A stretch of DNA of 64,000 nucleotides from Ruminiclostridium papyrosolvens DSM 2782 (GTDB lineage: Bacteria > Bacillota > Clostridia > Acetivibrionales > DSM-1351), in assembly GCF_029318685.1 (NCBI RefSeq), contig NZ_CP119677.1, positions 2,347,001 to 2,411,000 of the forward strand, written 5' to 3'. Under the pieces are notes generated by a model. It worked only from the letters and a program-made list of their open reading frames with translations. It did not search any database and had not been told where the DNA came from. Shown here one piece after another: positions 51,964 through 62,333 of the stretch. Position 1 is the stretch's first letter. Every line of letters starts with the position of its first letter. The translations under genes and the position numbers were made by a program.

Positions 51964-54900
51964 ATGGAGAAAGTGAAGGAAGATATACTGGAGTATAAAA
52001 AAGTAAAAGAGCAAATTAAGGAGAAGCTTTCAAGGGCGGAAGATTTCCATGATAATCAGAATTTGCTGGAGCTTGGGCTAGATTCATTACAAATTATGCG
52101 TTTGGCAAATATATGGAGAAGGGCCGGCGCCAAGGTTTCCTTTGCAAAATTAATTGAAGAGCCGACTTTAGCCAGTTGGTGTATATTACTGAATAACTTG
52201 AAATCAGAGCAGGAAGCTAAGGTTACTGATTATTTTACACAACCACCGGACGAAGGAGTACTCTTTCCACTTACAGATGTGCAATATAGTTACTGGGTAG
52301 GAAGAAGCGAGGGTCAGCCCTTGGGAGGAGTGGGCTGCCATGCTTATTTAGAGTTTGACGGTCATGGTGTGGACTCTGACCGTTTAGGGCAAGCATGGGA
52401 AAAATTAACAGCCCATCATCCTATGCTGAGAAGCAGATTTTTAGAAAATGGAGAGCAGGTGATAGATAAGATTTCAAAGACTTATCCTATTTTAGTACAT
52501 GATTTTAGAAATATGAGGGTAAGTGATATTGAGCCTGAATTGGAAAAACTGCGTAATAAGCTTTCACATAGATGCTTAGATGTAAAAAACGGGCAAGTAA
52601 TCGGATTAGAGCTTAGTCTTCTGCCGGAGAACAAGACGAGATTGTTTTTTGATGTAGATTTATTGGTGGCGGATGTACAAAGCTTGCAGATTTTATTAAG
52701 AGACTTATCAACTGCATATAATAGCCGAGAGTTACCCGATTCATCAAAAAACTGGAATTTCAAAAAATACTTGGAATCACAGAAGGAAGAAAATAAAAAG
52801 TCAATTGAAGCAGCTGAAATTTATTGGACAGAAAGAATTCCAAAGCTACCTTCTGCACCGGAATTGCCCCTTTGCAAAAAGCCAGAGCAAATAAAAAAAC
52901 CATGGTTTAAAAGAAGAACCTTGTGGCTTGATAAGGAGGAATGGAGCTTAATTCAAAATAATGCGGCAGCATATCAGGTTACTCCCGCTATGGCACTGTT
53001 AACTGCATATGCAAAGGTACTTGAACGTTGGAGTGCCAATTCTCACTTCTTAATTAATATTCCCCTTTTTAACAGAAAAACAGAAGTTATGGGAATAGAA
53101 GACGTTGTAGCAGACTTCACAGATTTACTTTTATTGGAAATAAATATGGAAGAGGAAAAACCTTTCATTACTTCACTTAGGGAAATCCAGTCTCAATTTT
53201 ACAGAGATGTGGCTCATGGGGCTTATTCCGGTGTACAAGTACAAAGGGAACTGACAAAATATCATGGTGAAAGACATAATTTTGCACCTATTGTTTTTGC
53301 GTGTAATTTAGGAACTCCCTTGATTAACAAAGAGTTTGAAGAGAGTTTAGGCGCTTTTAGCTACATGGTTTCCCAAACTCCACAGGTTTATATAGATTTT
53401 CAGACCTATGAATGGGAAAATGGCTTGATGCTTATTTGGGATTCTGTAGACGAGTTATTTTCTGAGCATTTGTTGGAGGATATGTTTGAAGGCTTTGAGT
53501 CTTTAATTAAGAGCTTGATACACAGGGCTTCTTGGGAGGAGACAAGGGAATTACTTACAAACTGTCAGTTGCAACGCAGAGAAGAGGCTTTTAATATACC
53601 GATTATAGAAAACACACAATGCCTTCATACCGGATTTTTTATACAGGCATTAAAAAATCCCAACAATATTGCCTTGATAGACAGCGGGTCAAATAAAGAG
53701 CTTACATATGGAGAACTTGCTGAAAAAGCACTGTCCGTTGCAGCTTATTTGACGGAACATGGCATTAAAGACGGTGAAACGGTTGCAGTTACATTGCCCA
53801 GAGGTATAAATCAAGTAATAGCAATTATTGGAATACTGGCGGCAGGAAATTGCTATGTTCCCGTCAGCCTGGGTCAACCCCATAGCAGAAGAGTGTTAAT
53901 TCACAATAAACTGGATATTACCTATATAATTACTGATACAGAAAATAAGCACCTGCTCCAATGGTCCGAGGACAGCAATTTAATGCAAATGGAAGAACTC
54001 CTTTCTTATAAGCCTTTGAATAATTGTATAAAAACCTCACCTGAACAAAGCGCATATATAATACTGACCTCCGGTACCACGGGAGAACCAAAGGGAGTAG
54101 AAATAAGTCACGCCAGCGCATGGAATACCATTTCAGATATTAATAATAAATATGAGGTGGGATGCAAGGATAGAGTACTTGCGGTATCTGCACTGGATTT
54201 TGATTTATCTGTATTTGATGTGTTCGGGCTTCTTGGGGCAGGGGGTGCTGTGGTACTGCTTCCAGAGGAAGAACAAAAAAATCCTTCTTATTGGTTGAAG
54301 CAACTGGAAAGATATAAAGTTACAATGTGGAATTCAGTTCCCGTTCTTTTTGATATGTTGTTGATTTCAGCCAAGAGTGAAGCTATAGGACTTTTGCCCT
54401 TGCGGTTGGTATTGCTTTCAGGAGACTGGATTGGGTTAGAACTCCCTGAAAGAATGGAGCAATATACAAAGAATTGCAGAATGGTAGCTATGGGAGGGGC
54501 AACGGAGGCTTCTATCTGGTCAAACTATTTTGATATAACCTTGCCAATACCTTCATCATGGGTATCAATCCCATACGGAAAAGCTTTATTACATCAGTCT
54601 TACAGGATTATTGACAAGAAAGGGCGAGACTGCCCGGATTGGGTGGAAGGTGAGCTGTGGATTGGCGGAGGTGGTGTTGCAAAAGGGTATAGAGGTGATT
54701 ATCAGCTTACGCAAGAGCGTTTTGTTACGGATGGAGGTATTCGCTGGTATAAAACAGGCGATATGGGCAGGTTTTGGCCTGACGGAACAATTGAGTTTCT
54801 GGGGCGCAGAGACTTTCAGGTGAAAATCAGAGGACATCGTATTGAGCTGGAGGAAATCGAGACAGCGATAAAGCAGCATCCTGCCGTTCATAGTGCCGTA

Positions 54901-57900
54901 GTGGTTGCTGTAGGAGAGACACAAGGAACTAAATATCTAAAAGGATATTTGGTGCCCGATAGAGAGAAAAGGTCTTTATTATTTGAGAAAATCGGAAGCA
55001 GCACTTCAGGTAATACCTTATGGAAATCAATTCAACAGATACCTGTAGCAGTAGGGAGAGGTACGGAAAAAGTAAATATCAATGCTCTATACAGTGATAT
55101 AGACAATCTTGCGGCACAAACAATGCTCAATATATTAACACATTTAGGAGCATGGAGGTGGGAGGGAGAAAGTCACAGCTTCAATTCTTTTTTTGACAAA
55201 TTTAATATTGAACTCAGGTATAAAACCTTCCTTGAAAGCTGGCTGGATGCTTTAGTTACCGCAAAGCTAATCAGAATAGAAAACCGGCAGTACTTTTCTA
55301 ATGTCAATAAGGAAACCTTTATGAAGCCCATGGATAATTCCGGCTGGTATAGTGAGATAGTTACGGTTACACAATATTTGAATGATTTGGAACACTATGG
55401 AGCAAAAATGCTGACAGGGAAAATCAGTCCTTTAGAGGTGTTTTATTCAAAACATATTCCGTTATCATTAACCGGGTTGACTGAAATATTACCCGGCAAT
55501 ATTGCAAATTCCGAAACTCTGGAAAGAGTGATAAAGGAAGTAATAAAAACAGGAGCAAAAGATAAGCCAGTAAAGGTATTGGAATTTGGGACAAGAAATA
55601 TATCAGCAACAAAAATCCTTCTCAATTACTTGTATGGAGAAGCAGTCAGCTATACCTATGCCGACACCTCAAAATTTTTCTTGGAGGAAGCAGAAAATAG
55701 TTTATCAGATTATAAAGCAATTCAATATACTGTTGCAGACTTTAATAAGGACATTTCAGAACATGGATTATCAGAGCATTCCTTTGACTGTGTCATAGCA
55801 ATTAATTCACTGCATCGAACAAAAAATCTGGATGATACCTTAATGAGAATATCAAAGCTGTTAGCACCAAACGGAATAGCTATTATTTCTGAAATGACTA
55901 TAAACAGCTCTCTTCATCAGGTGACAGCAGGATTTTTGGAAGATGGCTTTACACATTTTGAAGATGAAAGAAGGCAGGAAAGAGTACCCTTTATATCTAC
56001 TGAACAATGGCTTGAAAAGCTGAATAAAGGACACTTCAAAAATGTAGCTCTTTTTCCGGAAGCACAGAAGGAGAGGACTCACGGACTGCTGTTGGTGGCA
56101 CAAGTCAGCAATGAGGCAGAAAGGTTTGCTCCTTGGAAACTGGAAAAATACTTGCAGGATAAGCTGCCTGAATATATGATTCCAAAAACATATGAGTTAT
56201 TAACTGAAATGCCTTCAACAATGAATGGAAAGATAGATAGAAAGGCTCTGGCAGTACAGGAAAAATCAAGACAACATAAAAAGAATACGACAAAACCAAC
56301 AACAGAAATACAAAGAAAAGTATCGGATTTTTGGAGTCAGATATTTTCAATAGAAGAAATTGATTTATATGATAATTATTTTGAACTGGGTGGCGATTCT
56401 TTAATCGCAACAAAGCTTGCAGCCATGCTTCGTGAGGAGTTTAAAATTGATATTTCTTTGGGAACCGTATTTAATAAGCCAACTGTATTCAAATTGGCAG
56501 AAGCCATTGAAAGCAGCTTAAAGGAAGCTAAAGACTTGAAACCTGTTGAAAGTTTGTTGCCGGATATTATTCCAAATCCCCAAGATACCTACCTTCCCTT
56601 TCCACTTACAGACGTTCAATATGCGTATTGGATTGGCAGAAGCGGTATATATGAACTGGGTGGAGTTGCCACACATTGCTATTTTGAACTTGAGGGACAA
56701 AACCTTGAAATGGATAGGTTAAATCAGTCTTTAAATAAGCTAATTAAATACCATGCTATGATGAGGGTTGTTATTCTTTCAGACGGAAGACAACAGATAT
56801 TAGAAGATGTACCTCAGTATACAATTCAGGTAATGGATATAACCAAGGAAACAGGCAAGGTTGCAAGCATGTACATGGAAAAGTTGCGGGAGCATATGTC
56901 CCATCAGGTGTTATCAACAGAGAACTGGCCGCTTTTTGAGATTAAAGCAACCTGCTTTGAAGAAAATAAGGTACGTTTACATATAAGCTTTGATAACCTG
57001 ATTTTTGACGGCTGGAGTATGTTCCATCTTTTAAGTGAATGGGCAAAATTATATAAGGACAGTGATAAGCTGCTTCCGGATTTACAACTGACCTTTCGTG
57101 ATTATGTTTTAGGACTTGAGAATATAAAAAGCACCGAATTATATGAGAACTCAAAAAAATATTGGCAAGAACGTATTGAAACCTTGCCTTGTGCACCCGA
57201 ACTGCCTTTGGCAAAGAATGCCGGAGAAATAGCAGAACAAAGATTCCACCGCCGTTCTTACAAATTGGAAAAGTCAGCTTGGGACAGCTTGAAAATTAAA
57301 GCAAAGGAATATGGCATAACACCCTCTGTTTTATTGATTTCTGCCTATGCGGAAACCTTGCGGCGCTGGAGCAAAAATTCAACTTTTAGTATTAATTTAA
57401 CACAGTTCAGCAGAATTCCAATGCATAAAGAAGTTTATCAAGTGGTGGGTGATTTTACTACTCTAACCTTATTGGAGATTAATTCAGAAGGCTGTAATAA
57501 TTTCCTTGAGAGGACTCAAAAACTCCAGAAGCAATTGCTGTCCGACCTTGATAATTCATATTTCAATGGAATAGAGGTGCAAAGGGAATTAGCAAAAAAT
57601 AATGGTGGTACCAGAGTAGGTATGCCTGTGGTATTTACAAGCGGATTGGGTATAGACCAGTGGAATGAAGGGGAATGGCTTGGAAAGCTTGTCTATAACA
57701 TCTCCCAGACACCACAGGTTTGGTTGGATCATCAAGTGGTGGAACAGGACGGAGCACTTTGCTTGTTCTGGGATTCAGTGGACGAGTTGTTTTATGAAGG
57801 AATGCTTGATGAAATGTTTGAAGCATATAGCAGCCTTGTTGAAAAGCTGGCAACAGAGGAGCAGCTTTGGACGGCTGCTGTAAAAAGCTGCATAGACATA

Positions 57901-59733
57901 AAAATATCAGATAAGAGAATCAAAGCAAATCAGACAGACTATGACATATCAAATGAGACCTTGGACAGCTTATTGCTCAAGTCTGCTGAAAAATTTCCTG
58001 AAAAAACTGCTGTAATTTCAGAAGCAAAATCTCTGAGTTATTCAGAATTAGTAAGATACGCCTCTATAGCGGCAGGTTGGCTGAAAAAGCAGAAAGCCAA
58101 AGGTACCAAGGTGGCAATTGTAATGGAAAAGGGCTGGGAGCAAATAGTAGCAGTATATGCAGCCCTATTTGCAGAAGCTGTCTATGTCCCCATTGATGCT
58201 GATAATCCCATAGAAAGAATTAAACAACTCTTAAATAACGCAGAAGCGAATATAATTCTCAGCCAATCCCGGATATTAGAAAAGCATCCGTCACTGCTGG
58301 GTAACAAATGCATGGCAATAGATACTATGGAAGAAACAAGCAACGTTGAAGTTATAAGGAAGTCCAGTAACAGACCGGATTCAATAGCTTATATTATTTA
58401 TACTTCCGGCTCGACGGGTACTCCAAAGGGGGTTGTAATAGACCATAGGGGAGCCGTTAATACCATTCTTGATATAAACAGACGCTTTGCCATAGATAGT
58501 ACGGATACAATTTTAGCACTTTCAAATCTCAATTTTGACCTTTCTGTTTATGATATATTCGGAGTTCTGGCAGTTGGCGGTACAGTGGTACTTCCAAACC
58601 CGGAGAAAGTTAAAGAACCCTCTCATTGGGTGGAGTTAATAAATAGAGAAAAAGTAACAGTTTGGAATACTGTTCCAATGTTTATGCAAATGCTGGTTGA
58701 GTTTATTGACAATCGAAGGCTTGTTGCAGAACAATCTTTGAGAGTTGTACTGCTGAGCGGTGATTGGATTCCCCTTGAGCTTCCGAATAAAATCAAAAAA
58801 TGCTTCGCAAATGGAAAAGTTATTTGTCTTGGAGGAGCAACAGAAGCATCTATATGGTCAAACTATTTTGAAGTTAAGGAGCTTGAAGCTGATTGGAAAA
58901 GCATCCCTTATGGCTGGCCTTTAAGTAATCAGAAATATTATGTACTAAATGATGCCATGGAGGACTGTCCTACATGGGCAGTAGGAAAGCTTTATATTGG
59001 GGGAATGGGAGTAGCAAAAGAGTATTTAAATGATAGGGCAAAAACTGAGGAGAAATTTCCAAAGCATCCGGTAACAGGTGAGAGACTATATTGTACTGAT
59101 GATTTAGGACGATATAAATCAGACGGCTCTATTGAGTTTCTGGGAAGAGAAGATTTTCAGGTGAAAATCAGCGGATATAGAATTGAGTTGGGAGAAATTG
59201 AGGCGGCAGCAAAAGAATATACCGGAATAAAAGAAGCCATTGCTACCACTGTGGTTAATTCTGACAAAAGCTTGAGATTAGTGCTTTTTGTCACATTGAA
59301 CAGTGAGGGTAATACATCATATAAAGAGGAGGAATTGATTTCTTTACTTAGAGATAAAATCCCGAGTTATATGATACCGGCTTTAATTATTGAGACAGCT
59401 TCTATTCCTTTGACAAGTAACGGAAAGGTTGACGGTGCAAAGCTCAAAGCATTGGCAGCAGAAAAAATGGATAATAAAAATCCAACGAGTAAATTAATAA
59501 TGCCCCAAACTGATTTCCAAAAAACCATATGGGAATTGTGGCGAAATATTTTGGACTGTGAAAGTCTGGGGATAGATGAAAGTTTTTTTGAATTAGGTGG
59601 AAATTCACTGCAAGTTATCCATCTGACCAATGACTTGAATGAAAAGTATAAAAAGGATGTAAGCATTGAAACAATTTTCCAAAATCCCACAGTCAGAACC
59701 TTGGCAGAGGCTATTCAAAAATCACTCGACTAA
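51964..59733 (+). CDS. Nonribosomal peptide synthetase: ArCP-Cy-A(Cys)-[MT/E-like]-PCP-Cy-A(Cys)-PCP
   Basis: Domains of the 2,589 residues by nucleotide: aryl carrier (51990-52190, LGLDSLQIM); Cy1 (52250-53560, DVDLLVADVQS, the DxxxxDxxS cyclisation motif); A1 (53620-55000 and 56130-56260), interrupted by a methyltransferase-like domain (55050-56130) whose SAM loop is degraded (LEFGTRNISAT); PCP1 (56300-56515, LGGDSL); Cy2 (56585-57880, DNLIFDGWS); A2 (57950-59460, uninterrupted); PCP2 (59510-59730, LGGNSL). Both A domains have the cysteine code (FDLSVYD/FDLSVFD, WNTVP/WNSVP, GGATEASIWS). The layout is that of PchE/HMWP2: aryl-thiazoline formation, then a second cysteine ring. There is no TE, so the chain passes to a protein downstream. 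Confidence 0.94.
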   Translation: MEKVKEDILEYKKVKEQIKEKLSRAEDFHDNQNLLELGLDSLQIMRLANIWRRAGAKVSFAKLIEEPTLASWCILLNNLKSEQEAKVTDYFTQPPDEGVLFPLTDVQYSYWVGRSEGQPLGGVGCHAYLEFDGHGVDSDRLGQAWEKLTAHHPMLRSRFLENGEQVIDKISKTYPILVHDFRNMRVSDIEPELEKLRNKLSHRCLDVKNGQVIGLELSLLPENKTRLFFDVDLLVADVQSLQILLRDLSTAYNSRELPDSSKNWNFKKYLESQKEENKKSIEAAEIYWTERIPKLPSAPELPLCKKPEQIKKPWFKRRTLWLDKEEWSLIQNNAAAYQVTPAMALLTAYAKVLERWSANSHFLINIPLFNRKTEVMGIEDVVADFTDLLLLEINMEEEKPFITSLREIQSQFYRDVAHGAYSGVQVQRELTKYHGERHNFAPIVFACNLGTPLINKEFEESLGAFSYMVSQTPQVYIDFQTYEWENGLMLIWDSVDELFSEHLLEDMFEGFESLIKSLIHRASWEETRELLTNCQLQRREEAFNIPIIENTQCLHTGFFIQALKNPNNIALIDSGSNKELTYGELAEKALSVAAYLTEHGIKDGETVAVTLPRGINQVIAIIGILAAGNCYVPVSLGQPHSRRVLIHNKLDITYIITDTENKHLLQWSEDSNLMQMEELLSYKPLNNCIKTSPEQSAYIILTSGTTGEPKGVEISHASAWNTISDINNKYEVGCKDRVLAVSALDFDLSVFDVFGLLGAGGAVVLLPEEEQKNPSYWLKQLERYKVTMWNSVPVLFDMLLISAKSEAIGLLPLRLVLLSGDWIGLELPERMEQYTKNCRMVAMGGATEASIWSNYFDITLPIPSSWVSIPYGKALLHQSYRIIDKKGRDCPDWVEGELWIGGGGVAKGYRGDYQLTQERFVTDGGIRWYKTGDMGRFWPDGTIEFLGRRDFQVKIRGHRIELEEIETAIKQHPAVHSAVVVAVGETQGTKYLKGYLVPDREKRSLLFEKIGSSTSGNTLWKSIQQIPVAVGRGTEKVNINALYSDIDNLAAQTMLNILTHLGAWRWEGESHSFNSFFDKFNIELRYKTFLESWLDALVTAKLIRIENRQYFSNVNKETFMKPMDNSGWYSEIVTVTQYLNDLEHYGAKMLTGKISPLEVFYSKHIPLSLTGLTEILPGNIANSETLERVIKEVIKTGAKDKPVKVLEFGTRNISATKILLNYLYGEAVSYTYADTSKFFLEEAENSLSDYKAIQYTVADFNKDISEHGLSEHSFDCVIAINSLHRTKNLDDTLMRISKLLAPNGIAIISEMTINSSLHQVTAGFLEDGFTHFEDERRQERVPFISTEQWLEKLNKGHFKNVALFPEAQKERTHGLLLVAQVSNEAERFAPWKLEKYLQDKLPEYMIPKTYELLTEMPSTMNGKIDRKALAVQEKSRQHKKNTTKPTTEIQRKVSDFWSQIFSIEEIDLYDNYFELGGDSLIATKLAAMLREEFKIDISLGTVFNKPTVFKLAEAIESSLKEAKDLKPVESLLPDIIPNPQDTYLPFPLTDVQYAYWIGRSGIYELGGVATHCYFELEGQNLEMDRLNQSLNKLIKYHAMMRVVILSDGRQQILEDVPQYTIQVMDITKETGKVASMYMEKLREHMSHQVLSTENWPLFEIKATCFEENKVRLHISFDNLIFDGWSMFHLLSEWAKLYKDSDKLLPDLQLTFRDYVLGLENIKSTELYENSKKYWQERIETLPCAPELPLAKNAGEIAEQRFHRRSYKLEKSAWDSLKIKAKEYGITPSVLLISAYAETLRRWSKNSTFSINLTQFSRIPMHKEVYQVVGDFTTLTLLEINSEGCNNFLERTQKLQKQLLSDLDNSYFNGIEVQRELAKNNGGTRVGMPVVFTSGLGIDQWNEGEWLGKLVYNISQTPQVWLDHQVVEQDGALCLFWDSVDELFYEGMLDEMFEAYSSLVEKLATEEQLWTAAVKSCIDIKISDKRIKANQTDYDISNETLDSLLLKSAEKFPEKTAVISEAKSLSYSELVRYASIAAGWLKKQKAKGTKVAIVMEKGWEQIVAVYAALFAEAVYVPIDADNPIERIKQLLNNAEANIILSQSRILEKHPSLLGNKCMAIDTMEETSNVEVIRKSSNRPDSIAYIIYTSGSTGTPKGVVIDHRGAVNTILDINRRFAIDSTDTILALSNLNFDLSVYDIFGVLAVGGTVVLPNPEKVKEPSHWVELINREKVTVWNTVPMFMQMLVEFIDNRRLVAEQSLRVVLLSGDWIPLELPNKIKKCFANGKVICLGGATEASIWSNYFEVKELEADWKSIPYGWPLSNQKYYVLNDAMEDCPTWAVGKLYIGGMGVAKEYLNDRAKTEEKFPKHPVTGERLYCTDDLGRYKSDGSIEFLGREDFQVKISGYRIELGEIEAAAKEYTGIKEAIATTVVNSDKSLRLVLFVTLNSEGNTSYKEEELISLLRDKIPSYMIPALIIETASIPLTSNGKVDGAKLKALAAEKMDNKNPTSKLIMPQTDFQKTIWELWRNILDCESLGIDESFFELGGNSLQVIHLTNDLNEKYKKDVSIETIFQNPTVRTLAEAIQKSLD

Positions 59734-59747
59734 AATGAGGGCTTATA

Positions 59748-60833
59748 ATGGAGAGAAAGTTACGTACGATTGTTTGCGGAAGTACCTTCGGACAGTTTTA
59801 CCTTGAGGCACTGAAGCTGCAAGAAAATGAATTTGAGGTAGTAGGCTTGCTTGCAAAAGGCAGTGAACGCTCAAAAAAGTGTGCCTCAAACTATAATGTA
59901 AAACTATATTCAGAAGTTGATGAGCTTCCAGACGATATTGATTTGGCATGTGTGGTTCTAAGGTCAAGTGTTCTTGGGGGATGTGGCACAGACTTAACAA
60001 TTAAGCTTATGGAGAGAGGGATTCATGTTATTCAGGAGCACCCTCTCCATCCTAAGGATTTGGAAAAATGTTATCGTCTGGCGAAAAAAAATAATGTATT
60101 TTTTCAGACAGGAAACTTATATGCCAATTTGCCCGAAGTAAAAAAATTTATTGAATGTGCAAAGGCTGTAAATCAAATCCAGAAGCCTGCCTACATTAAT
60201 GCAGCTTTTGCCGCTCAGGTATCGTATCCTGCCGTTGAAATACTGATGTATGCAATGCCGTCCATACGTGATTGGGAGGTACATTGTGTTAATAAAGACA
60301 GTGGCCCCTTTCATATACTTACGGGCTTGCTTGGCTCAACTCCCGTTACGTTGGAAATACACAATGAAGTGTATCCCAAGGACCCTGATAACCATATGTA
60401 TTTACTTCACAATATTGTTATTGTATACGAATGCGGAAGGCTTACTCTTGAGGATACCTTTGGCCCTACTCTCTGGAATCCCCGTTTGCACGTATCTGTA
60501 GATATGTATGAGCGTGGACAGTTACATGGTGAGTTCCCAGATTACATGCTTGAAAACACATCTGAAATACTGGGGGATTATGTACACCTGAGCTTTAAGG
60601 ATACTCTTACAAAGCTCTGGCCAAAAGCAATACTTGAGGATTTAATGAGTATAAGAGAATGTATCTGCAAAGGAAAAAGCTCTGCCAAAAAAGCTCAGCA
60701 GGAAATACTGTGTGCAAAGCAATGGAGTGAAATTACCAAGAGCTTGGGCTATGCAGACATAATCAGTAATTGTGTCCACAATTCAGTACCGTCGGAGATG
60801 TTTAAGGAACTTGTATCAAAATATGGAGGATAA
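59748..60833 (+). CDS. Thiazolinyl imine reductase (PchG/Irp3-like)
   Basis: The 361-residue NADPH-dependent oxidoreductase has a Gfo/Idh-like N-terminal Rossmann domain (IVCGSTFGQFYLEAL) and the HVIQEHPLHPKD stretch that replaces the EKP motif in this family, followed by QTGNLYANLPEV and a long substrate domain. In pyochelin and yersiniabactin synthesis it reduces an NRPS-bound thiazoline to a thiazolidine. It is 14 bases after the NRPS gene and 1 base before the next start, so it acts on this assembly line. One of the rings should therefore be saturated. Confidence 0.93.
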   Translation: MERKLRTIVCGSTFGQFYLEALKLQENEFEVVGLLAKGSERSKKCASNYNVKLYSEVDELPDDIDLACVVLRSSVLGGCGTDLTIKLMERGIHVIQEHPLHPKDLEKCYRLAKKNNVFFQTGNLYANLPEVKKFIECAKAVNQIQKPAYINAAFAAQVSYPAVEILMYAMPSIRDWEVHCVNKDSGPFHILTGLLGSTPVTLEIHNEVYPKDPDNHMYLLHNIVIVYECGRLTLEDTFGPTLWNPRLHVSVDMYERGQLHGEFPDYMLENTSEILGDYVHLSFKDTLTKLWPKAILEDLMSIRECICKGKSSAKKAQQEILCAKQWSEITKSLGYADIISNCVHNSVPSEMFKELVSKYGG

Positions 60834-60834
60834 T

Positions 60835-62316
60835 GTGATTAATGAAATACAAGATTTGCTGCAATTATGCAAAGACACCGGAATTACAATATGGGTAGAA
60901 AATAATAAATTGAAATACCGTGCTGAAAAGGACAAAATTGATAATGACTTATTAAAAAAGCTAAAAGAGGAAAAAGAAAATATAATACGACATTTGAAGG
61001 AGAATGATAACAAAACAGTTTTGGATGGTTTCAGACTGACACCAATACAAAATGCCTATCTGATAGGCCACTCCTCCGACTATGAGCTTGGCAATATAAA
61101 CGCTCATTATTATACAGAATACAGCTGTAACAACATTGATGAAAAGAAGCTGCAGAGGTCAATCAATGAAGTCATAAAAAACAATGAAGCTCTGAGAACA
61201 GTAATACATCCATCAGGCGTCCAACAGGTAATTTCTGATGTACCTGAATTTGAGCTAAAGACAGTTAAGCTTGACAGTGAAGCAACATTAAATGAGGTTA
61301 GAAAAGCATGGTACCATCACAGGTACCAGTTGGGAAACTGGCCTATGTTTCATTTTCAGGTAAGCAAGAGAGACAATGACGCAGATATTTTACACTTTAG
61401 TTTTGACTGTATTATATTAGATGCCTGGAGCGCTCAAAAGCTGCTGTTTGATATATTTAAAATATACAAAGAAGAGACGGTATCGTGGCCCGCCTTTACC
61501 TTCAGAGAATATTTGCAGCAAGAAACAAGTTATTTAAAGGAAGATAAAAGTTGGGCTAAGGCGGAGGAATACTGGGAGGAGAAGTTAAAAATTATTCCCG
61601 AGTGTCCTAAGTTACCCTTCAAAAAGCAATTGAGTTTAATAGAAAAGCCACATTTCAATAGGATATCTTACAAATTTACTTTAAATGAAACCGAAAAGCT
61701 GTATGCAAAACTCAAAAAATATCAATTTACACCATCAGCATTGGTTTGCACCGTTTTTATGAAGGTATTGGCATATTTCAGCAGCAATAAGAACTTGACT
61801 GTAAACCTGACCCTGTTTAATCGCCTTCCTCTGAATAGGGAAATCTCAAAAGTACTTGGGGACTTTACCAATATTGGTCTCGCTTCGTATTTCCATAATG
61901 AGAATATACATTTTTTAGAGGAAGTTAAAATGATACAGCAGCAATTCTGGAAATTAATTCAATATAGGAACTATGACGGAACCAGATTACTGAAAAAGCT
62001 GTCTGCAAACAAGCTTGGAAAGGCTGTTATGCCTGTAGTATTTACAAGTATGCTGCAAGGTAAGCTTGAGTTTGACGAAGCTTCTGATTTCAGAGAAGTA
62101 TATGCAATAAGCCAAACACCTCAGGTGGTATTGGACCATCAGGCAAGAGATGATAATGGAGGCTTGGCGTTATCCTGGGATTACGTTTCTGATGCCTTTG
62201 ACTATGGAGAGCTTAAAAATATGTTTGAAATATATATTGAGCAAATAAAAGGACTGATAGAAAGCGACTGCTGGGATACGCCTGTATTTATCAAAGAAAA
62301 CCGTGAACATTCATAA
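60835..62316 (+). CDS. Free-standing NRPS cyclisation (Cy) domain with N-terminal docking segment
   Basis: GTG 60835 lies one base after the reductase stop; ATG 60823, just within the reductase gene, is the alternative, and the longer reading from 60772 is rejected. The product is about 493 residues. Residues 1-55 (EIQDLLQLCKDTGITIWVENNKLKYRA then a Lys/Glu-rich helix) match the TubC-type docking domain. The rest is one Cy domain with TPIQNAYLIG at the start, SFDCIILDAWS (DxxxxDxxS) in the middle and AISQTPQVVLDHQ late. No carrier or A domain is attached; the next gene supplies A. It is probably the third cyclisation step, acting in trans through docking. Confidence 0.88.
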   Translation: MINEIQDLLQLCKDTGITIWVENNKLKYRAEKDKIDNDLLKKLKEEKENIIRHLKENDNKTVLDGFRLTPIQNAYLIGHSSDYELGNINAHYYTEYSCNNIDEKKLQRSINEVIKNNEALRTVIHPSGVQQVISDVPEFELKTVKLDSEATLNEVRKAWYHHRYQLGNWPMFHFQVSKRDNDADILHFSFDCIILDAWSAQKLLFDIFKIYKEETVSWPAFTFREYLQQETSYLKEDKSWAKAEEYWEEKLKIIPECPKLPFKKQLSLIEKPHFNRISYKFTLNETEKLYAKLKKYQFTPSALVCTVFMKVLAYFSSNKNLTVNLTLFNRLPLNREISKVLGDFTNIGLASYFHNENIHFLEEVKMIQQQFWKLIQYRNYDGTRLLKKLSANKLGKAVMPVVFTSMLQGKLEFDEASDFREVYAISQTPQVVLDHQARDDNGGLALSWDYVSDAFDYGELKNMFEIYIEQIKGLIESDCWDTPVFIKENREHS

Positions 62317-62333
62317 GTTGGAGGTATGAAGAA

